Shown here one piece after another: positions 57,104 to 64,000 of a DNA stretch of 64,000 bases; positions within the stretch are counted from its first letter, which is position 1; the number at the start of each line of letters is the position of its first letter. The notes under the pieces were generated by a model. That model ran no database searches and was not told the DNA's origin. It saw only the letters and a list, made by a program, of their open reading frames with translations. Both the position numbers and the translations under genes were made by a program. The stretch covers positions 124,001-188,000 of the forward strand of contig JBBPSI010000007.1 in assembly GCA_038093515.1 (NCBI GenBank), written 5' to 3'. The stretch comes from Butyriboletus loyo. Lineage: Eukaryota > Basidiomycota > Agaricomycetes > Boletales > Boletaceae.

Positions 57104-58881
57104 ATGTCGCTGAACACACCGATGCTAACGGCCGCGGACATGAACCGCATAACCTACCTAGGAGCAGCTAAACTCAAAGCAGAGATGTCCCGCCCGGGCG
57201 GCCAACCAGAGAAACTGGACTTTAGTATCATGGCGGGCTGTTTCAACTGTGATAGGGTCATGTCACAACATACGGGGCAGAAGGTACTCAGTCTTATAAT
57301 TACATATGTTGCTTATTTACTTGTGGTCAATAGCCGTCTGTCTGTTCGGGATGCAAGTCCGTCGTTTACTGCTCCAGAGAGGTATGTTCCTGTGCTTGGA
57401 AATCGGAGTCGCCGAGGGCAGCTGATGGCTACAGTGCCAAATCGCGAATTGGAAAATCGGGCGATTTGGCTCGGATGGTCACAAACTTTTCTGCGGAAAA
57501 AACAAGGTGGGTGACGATCAGATTGGGTGAGGTTGGAGGCCATTATCCTGCACATCCTACAGCGTCACATGTTGAGAGTACCGGAATTGCGCGCTATCCT
57601 CAAGCTTTTTTCTTGGGGGAAACTCGAGTCGGATGGTACCTTTGCCGAATCCCTCATACGTGCTTACTTTGGTGTTCTGGGAGTCAATGGTTACGGATAC
57701 TGGAGTGAGGCTGGCGGTAGTGCTCCCCATCAGCTTCAGCCGAACACCATGGGTAACCATGACAATCCGTTCTGCGTCAACCCAGTTGAAAGTTATCAGG
57801 ATGGGTATCTACTTCTCCTTGATCGGCACCTCGACGACAAGGCAGGATGGAAGCTTGAAGATAGATTGATCCCTAAGCTGTACTTTGAACCTGGATGTGA
57901 ACCGCGGATTGCATCTCCAGCTAATGTGGTTGACTGGACGTCATGGTACCAATGGCGTTCCCTGTCTTTCGACTCTCCTGCCGCGCTCCTCATGCACTAC
58001 CCCCTCACTGTATACCACCTGTTAGTCAACGTCTTAAGCGTCACAAGTCCAAGCCACGGGTCTTCCGAGGACAGACAAACACTTAATATTCACTATCTCG
58101 GGGCGGAAGTTGAGCTCAACATGCTTCCTCTGTGAGTCTCCGATATTTTGGTCCTCTTCGGATCTCAAGCGGTATCGGCAGTTTCTCGGAGCTGGCATTG
58201 TTGTTGCCATACACTGACATCAAACTTACGTTCTTTGGTTACGCTGTACACACAATCGTGCAAAAAGCAAACAGGAAAAGTATCGCCGCGAAGGCGAAAC
58301 GAAACGAACCAGTGTACACGTATCAGAGCCCTGCATCCATGGGACAGAGCACGTTAGCAATATACCTTGATGGAGACCACGAGAACTGGGAACCACGCTT
58401 CATCTCCATTACAAACAACCTCCCCGATGCCGTCGTAGCCCTCAATGCTGGATTGCTCAGCTACAAAGCATGGGCGTCCGTTATCTTATTCTGCCACGTA
58501 GAGGATCTTCCCTTCGGCGTGACAGAGTACGCTGAACAATCCGCTGAGGTGCAAAGGGACTCGTTCTCGAAGATAATTTACCATGCAACCCCAAGCTTGG
58601 CGCCACGAATGAGCACGGCCCAGCTCGAGGATTTGGTCAGACCGCGGCAATACCCTGTTGAGTTAAATCCTTTTCAGCGACCCGGTCAACGGCCCATCGG
58701 TTCTACACGGCTGCCAAACGTTTCGAATGGGTTCACTATCAGAATCACCGGAAGGGATTCTGTAAATGGAAAACAAGCGGACGATCTAGCCCGGGAGTCA
58801 TCATATGTCCACGTTGCGGAACAGCAAGTGCAGCGGCTGGTTGATAAGGCAGGGGGCATGTCGCTGAACAACGTTGACTAG
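57104..58881 (+). CDS. MYND zinc-finger protein with MSS51-type C-terminal domain
   Basis: The finger is assembled over two introns: CFNCDR, then CSGCKSVVYCSRE, then CQIANWK and GHKLFC. A 53-bp intron between CSRE and CQ restores the CX3C pair, and HKLFC supplies the last ligands, so the MYND finger is complete. The large C-terminal domain (57560-58700) contains LNIHYLGAEVELNMLPLF, SELALLLPYTDIKLTFFG, PDAVVALNAGLLSYKAW and DLPFGVTEYAEQ, the pattern of the MSS51-like domain family. Yeast Mss51 activates COX1 translation, but many fungal proteins with this layout are uncharacterised, so a mitochondrial role is inferred only. Confidence 0.8.
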
Positions 58882-59001
58882 TTTACCAAAAGCTCGAGTA
58901 TGGTCGCTGTTCATTTATTACAAGTTTCGTACACTTGGAGTTCTTAGAGGCTCGATAGTCGTGACAGCATGCCGTGACTGTGTGACTCCAAGTCCATAGC
59001 C

Positions 59002-60503
59002 ATGTCTTCGTTCAAGCGGAGGACACCATCTAAACGAGTTGCTCTTCCACCAGGGTCACGCGCGTGTCCCATATCCGTATCTACGGTCCTGACGTCCTCT
59101 GGAATCCCGTCTCTGGATGACATCTTGGGCGGAGGCGTGCCCCTTTCATGTTCGCTTGCAGTCCTCGCGCCTGATTCCCAATCTGCTTACGGCGAGTTGG
59201 TGCAAAAATACTTTGTCGCTCAAGGCATTGCAAGTGGTCATAAAGTGTGCATCGTCCACGAAGATGCGCCATCTTTTGTGAAGGAATGCATGTGGATGCC
59301 TACGTCAAGTTCAAACCATCCGACGACCATAGTGGGTGAAGATGATGCAGTCCAGAGCGGAGACAAGATAAAGATTGCATGGCGCTATGAACAGATGAAG
59401 AAATTCGAGACAACTGTGACCAACCTGTATGTGCTACTTCATATATGAGAGCGGACGGAGGATTGGTGATGATTGGTCTCAGATCCGCAGATCATTTTTG
59501 TGACACCTTTGACCTAACTTGCCGCATCCCTGCGTCTGTGATAGACGAGGCCCACAATGCGAAGCGGCTCATAACGTTGAACCTGACTATAAACAATGAT
59601 CTTGAATCGTCAATGGACGGACGTATGAAACAGATAAAGCATGTCCTTGCCACTACACCATCGACTGAAGTTGTTCGCGTATGCATACCCGCGTTGGGAT
59701 CCCCTGAGTGGGGGGAACATTGCCCGGCAGTAAGAGACTTTTTTTTTGTTCACATGCAGTGCTCTTCATGGTACACAGGATATTTTGCGCTTCTTGTATT
59801 CCTTACGCCGTCTGCTGCGTCAGTATCCTCATGCTTGTGCCTGTGTCTCTCTTGCTCCGCACTTTTGCACGGACCTTTGGGTGGGATCTGGATGGGTCCA
59901 GAAGGTTGGTTGGGTGACGGATGCAACTATCTCGATGTCGGGCTTCGGCGGTGCGCATCAATTGGGAATTTTATTTGTCGAACTGTGTGATGACAGTCCC
60001 GCTCAGCTAATCCAGCGCTTACGGCACTCTTCCCTTCCCACCATGGCTTGGTGCAGATTCATAAATTGCCCGCACTGCATAGTATCATCCCCACAAGCGA
60101 CAAATACTCTACCCTTCGAGGTTTGTCGTCGTCTGCAGCAGCAAGCATTGGCACCGGAGAAAACAATCTCGCGTTCAAGTGTATGCGGAAACGGCTCATC
60201 TTTGAAACGATGCATCTTGATTTTGAGGGGGGTGTCACCGAACGACGTACTACGCCTTCGTCGATCAATTTAGATGTTGGACTGGTTCACACGCACATCA
60301 CTGACAAAGGAAATACCTCCGGACTCGCCAGTGTTGCAGTGGAGCTTGAAGAGGCCGCGAATATCAAGAGCCATTTATTGGAGGGCCATGCATCATCACA
60401 GAATACAGAGTCTGGCGCGACCGTCACTATCCCCCAGAAGTCAACGAAGGCAAAGAAGAAAGTGGCTTTCCATTCGGACAAACCTGATCTGTACGACTTT
60501 TAA
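59002..60503 (+). CDS. ELP4: Elongator complex protein 4 (ELP4/PAXNEB)
   Basis: Elp4 is a RecA-like subunit of the Elp4-5-6 ring in Elongator, needed for wobble-uridine modification of tRNA. The start at 59002 gives MSSFKRRTPSKRVALPPG, followed by TSSGIPSLDDILGGGVPLSC and DSQSAYGELVQKYFVAQGI. After an intron near 59427 come FDLTCRIP and RMKQIKHVLATTPST. The last exons contain IHKLPALHSIIPTSDKYSTL, RGLSSSAAASIG and ENNLAFKCMRKRLIFETMH, the Elp4 signature, and a basic tail ending at 60503. As in other Elp4 proteins no Walker A lysine motif is evident. Confidence 0.9.
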
Positions 60504-61515
60504 CAAGATAATTAGCATCATAGTTTCCTATAAATCGCAGTACGCCTCAGACACGGCCCGCAAAGGCGGAACGGTACCGGCAGTGGATAAGTGGGCCCTG
60601 GTGGAATCCTTGCAAGAGAGACGAGACGGTTGTCAGTGCGTGCCTCGACTGCACAAGACGGGAGCATTGCGTTGATATGTCCACCAGAATCAATGTGACG
60701 TTCGCAAGGTTACTTAATTCCGACGAGTATATCGGACGTGTCAACACAGGCTGTCACTTGAATGTTTCAGTTGTCGCACACAGCTTTACCTCAGGGCGAG
60801 AAAACCGAGGAGATAGAATCGGTTACGACCGCCCAAAAGCCATGCATTGAGAAATATGCGTATCAATGGTGATTTTGTGACCCACAAGCGCCCGAGTATG
60901 CTCTCAAAATCTTGTGGAGTTCGATTGCGGGGCCGGTCTCGAAAGGGAAAAAAAAAACATGTTTTGTGGGCGGGAATGTCTCATGTCAGGTGGCGCTGTG
61001 TGACGGAGGCTATTTCTGCGCGACTGCTGTATCGCAAGAGATGGGTGGATCAATACGGCTCGAGGTGGATGCAACGTTGTCTGGCATGATGATGGCGATG
61101 GAGATTGAGATGGGACGACTGAGAGCTGTACGACTCTTTGCGGGTCAATCAAAATGTCTTGGGAATTTACATAAAGGACTGGACGAGGACGAGTACATAA
61201 TGTTTTGTGTAATTTTCCGCCCGAGCTATCTGGTCTCTTCGTTGGTCTCTTCGTCGCACCCCGGGCGGTTCAGAGGGAACGTTATCGAAGCTAGCCAGAG
61301 ACATGTAGGTCGCATACTTTACGGTCTCTCAGTCAGCATCTTACTGCAGATGAGTTAGGAATCACCACCCTCGCTCCCTCCTTCCCTCCGCAAAAAAATC
61401 CGCGTCCGCTCCAAGTTCCCCAAAGCCTGGCCCATCTTTACTCAATGTTCACGACAAGCCACTTCCACCGCCTCCGCTGACCTCTGCTCTCAGATACACT
61501 CTCAGCACCTCCGAT
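60504..61515. other. Intergenic region, about 1 kb
   Basis: It lies between ELP4 and the LRR gene, both plus. An ORF at 60912-61358 has no recognisable motif and unremarkable composition. The last 150 bp are CT-rich (CTCGCTCCCTCCTTCCCTCC), fitting the promoter of the downstream gene. Confidence 0.4.
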
Positions 61516-64000
61516 ATGGATGCTCACCACCAGTTATTAGTCCGTTCAACGAGCTGGATAGACGATCACCCCGGTAAGAAATTACTCTCGGCACCTGTCT
61601 GTAATTTGCCGCCATGACACCCCGTTTCCGTGGTTGCGCGCGTTGCGCACTCGAATTTAGCTAACCTCGTATTATTTGTTTACCACGGGCCATGTCAATT
61701 GATACGATCACACCTCCTTGCCACTTTCTCCCTAGTTCTCTTCCGACCTGTTTTTTTCTCGCCTTCGAGCCCAAACTAACTCCTTTCTTTAAGATATAGA
61801 TTTTCTCGCTGCTCATTCTCCTGCACTGCCACCTTCTCTATACTCACGGACCTCGACGTGCGCCCATCAACGTGCACAGACCCCTCCAGTTGTCAGTGAA
61901 AACTACTTGGATTCTCCAGATCACGCCGCGCAGAGTTTCAGCGCGATGATAGCAGCCGATCGCGTCGCGCTTGGACCAACTCCCGACAGCACTTCCGTGG
62001 TCACATCACCATCACAGGCGGTTCGCTCAGCCCTAGCTGGGCCCGTGTTCGAGAGTGACAGTTCTTTCCATCCCGATTCTTCCCCTCCACGGCCTTTCGC
62101 ACGCCCCCCGAAAGTTTCCTCTATAGATCCCTCCCACTTCCCGGATCCATATCCCCAGCGCTTGCCGTATACCCGCACCTCAGACAGACCATGTTCAACT
62201 CTCCCATCCCTCTCGTCCGCTGGTTCGTCCTCCCCCTCGACGCGCTCTTCGGCGTATGCAAGCTCAGGAAGTGCACTGGCCACGAGTGATCACGAGCATG
62301 TACAAATTGTATCTGGGGAAGACGAAGAAGTTGGTGTTGCAGTGGGAATCACGTCCGATAATGTGGCCAGGGTACTTGCAGGCGAGGGTAACATATCCTC
62401 AGCAGGAAGGACACCAATAGACCAAGCACGGTGGTCCGAATACTCTGCTAGCATCAGATCAAGATCCTCTTCCATTGGGCTCAGCAACACCAACAGCTTA
62501 CATGAGAGTAGCATACCACGGCTTCGGGAAAATCCTAGTTTCGATATGGCTTGGCAGACTGTTGACGAAAGGGATGAAGTTGGCTTATCGAGCGGCGACG
62601 AAACGGATGATTTTGGTGACGACGAAGGCGCGAACGAGAGCAAGGGCGAAGAGCGCACGTCCGCGGTTGTCATGGCCGAGGAGGGGCGAGGACTGATTGT
62701 GAAAGGGGATGGGATCCCGATTGTACAGCTTCAAGTCGAACCCGGTACGCTCGTGTAGAACATTTGACTGTATCCTTGCTGACGCTAATATTCACTCCAG
62801 GCACCACTCATCTCCTCGTTGGCTCTTCCAGCACCCCCAACTCTATCCCTGCTTTCCTCACGAACACGCTGCCTCAAGTTTGCTACTCACTTCTGGCGCT
62901 AGACATCTCTGCCAACTTCCTCGTTGCTTTACCTCCTGCACTCGCTTCTTGCGAGAATCTTGAAGAACTGAATGTTGCGTCCAACCCGCTGCGCGTGTTG
63001 CCAGTTTTCTTGTCTCATCTGGTAGCTTTGCGTGTATTCATTGCGGACGCTACTGGAATCAGCACATTGCCGGACTCACTCGCTGCGCTCGATCGTCTCC
63101 ACACTCTCAGCATCCGAAGAAATAAAATGCATGCCCTTCCTAGTTGGCTGTGTCTTTTGCCGCTCTTGCAAGAATTGTATCTAGACGGTAACCCATTCCA
63201 AGGACCGTGGCAAGCTCTGGTGGGACCGCTTCTCTCCAAAGTCCCTGCCACGCCTGTCTATCCTCCTTCGACGCCTTCTATCAATTTATCGTCTGTTTCT
63301 ATACCCCCTTCATCTGCTGGAACTGAGACCGACACGGATTCAAATCCTCATAGTGCTGACTCCGATGCAAGTTTCTCACTACCTCCCGAGGATGATACCA
63401 TCACGCCGGCGCGAGCACATCCTCTTGAGCGGTCTGCCACTTCTCCTGCCATCTTACCCCCGGTCCCTCCTGCCCCCGATCGTAACCTTGTGCGGACAAA
63501 AACTGCGCCGAACCGGTCTTATCAACCGAAGTTACGCCCACGTACGGGGACCCTGTTTGATAACCTGGACTCGTCACATCGCCACCCAGATGAATCAGGA
63601 TATGGAACTGATCATGAACTCCGCAAGATGAAGAGCGCGGGAGAACTGCGCACGAGTTTTGAGCGATCCCACGGGTTAGTGGGGGATCTCGCGATCGTGA
63701 CGCCGGAGCGGCCACCCATATTACCTTATGCTGGGTCAGCTTCTAGCTCCAACCTGCTCAGCATCGCAGGAGGATCTCCCGAGTCAGATCAGCTTATTCT
63801 TCCTAAGCGTTACGCGAGCCTCGGTGTCTCAGCTCTTACACCTACTCGTGGTTATTCTCGGCCCGCTCACTCAAAAAGCCTCTTTGATGTCACCTGGGAG
63901 GACGGGGAGACTGACGCTGCAGAGTCGACACGTTCCTCTTTTGCTTCTCCTCCTACTTCACCGCCTCGTCCCATACAACTTCAGCAGGCTCATGGAACGC
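61516..64000 (+). CDS. Leucine-rich-repeat protein, SOG2-like, cut by the right edge
   Basis: Exon 1 (61516-61573, MDAHHQLLVRSTSWIDDHP) is followed by a 220-bp intron, long for this window, then about 300 disordered Ser/Pro-rich and acidic residues. After a short intron near 62755 come leucine-rich repeats: LLALDISANFLVALPPALA, LEELNVASNPLRVLP, LHTLSIRRNKMHALPSWL, LQELYLDGNPFQGP. A Ser/Pro-rich region then continues to the window end with no stop. LRRs followed by a long tail suggest the SOG2 component of the RAM (NDR kinase) pathway, but the defining domain would lie beyond the edge; other LRR proteins are possible. Confidence 0.75.

Noticed and set aside
60912..61358. 148-codon plus ORF between ELP4 and the LRR gene
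   Set aside because: No domain, low-complexity purine run inside it, no splice context, and it lies in a region that reads like promoter sequence.
61921..62283. Minus-strand ORF rich in Glu/Gly opposite the LRR gene
   Set aside because: It is the complement of a Ser/Pro-rich disordered coding region; such antisense frames stay open because of composition.
1..64000. tRNA, rRNA, CRISPR, transposon or viral sequence
   Set aside because: I looked for T-loop-like GGTTCGAATC contexts with pairing arms, direct repeat arrays, terminal inverted repeats and reverse transcriptase or transposase motifs, and saw none that held up by eye. A covariance-model and repeat search would be needed to exclude small cases.

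Overview
The window looks like nuclear DNA of a mushroom-forming basidiomycete (Agaricomycetes). The evidence is short GT-AG introns of about 45-60 bp, usually several per gene, compact gene spacing, and a set of fungal proteins including VAC8, ATG16, a CDC11-type septin, an OSH3-type OSBP, the IES1 subunit of INO80, GH16 and a microsomal P450. I found no rRNA, tRNA, CRISPR array, transposon or virus. Gene ends below were built by joining exons by eye from splice signals and family resemblance, so the outer coordinates are firmer than some internal junctions.

Layout: 0-9 kb holds the first exon of LEA1 (U2 A', minus, running off the left edge), SAC1 phosphatase, a SET/NAP histone chaperone, a cytochrome P450 (minus) and an acetyl-CoA transporter. 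9-19.5 kb holds a GYF-domain protein, a secreted GH16 glucanase (minus), VAC8 (minus) and, head to head with it, ATG16. 19.9-27.8 kb is a minus-strand run: PUB1/TIA1-like RNA-binding protein, prohibitin PHB1, ASNSD1-like protein and 6-phosphogluconate dehydrogenase. 28-34 kb holds the OSH3-like protein and an ACO2-type aconitase. 34-43 kb holds MSH1 (minus), the septin and a MIT-domain protein. 43-48 kb holds a small minus gene whose tail duplicates that of IES1, then a large alpha/beta-hydrolase (minus). 49-60.5 kb is dense: a lysophospholipid acyltransferase, TIM8 (minus), IES1, an uncharacterised gene with an in-frame TAG (minus), TTC1, IMP1 (minus), a MYND/MSS51-like protein and ELP4. A leucine-rich-repeat gene runs off the right edge.

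This is mostly ordinary housekeeping territory; no operon-like system is present. Several genes serve mitochondria (PHB1, aconitase, MSH1, TIM8, IMP1, probably the MSS51-like protein). The most notable points are the VAC8-ATG16 divergent pair with 119 bp between start codons, two coding microexons of 9 and 11 nt in the aconitase gene, the duplicated IES1 tail with conserved exon structure, a P450 lacking the I-helix threonines, an alpha/beta-hydrolase core interrupted by a long disordered insert, and a GC-AG intron in the OSBP gene.
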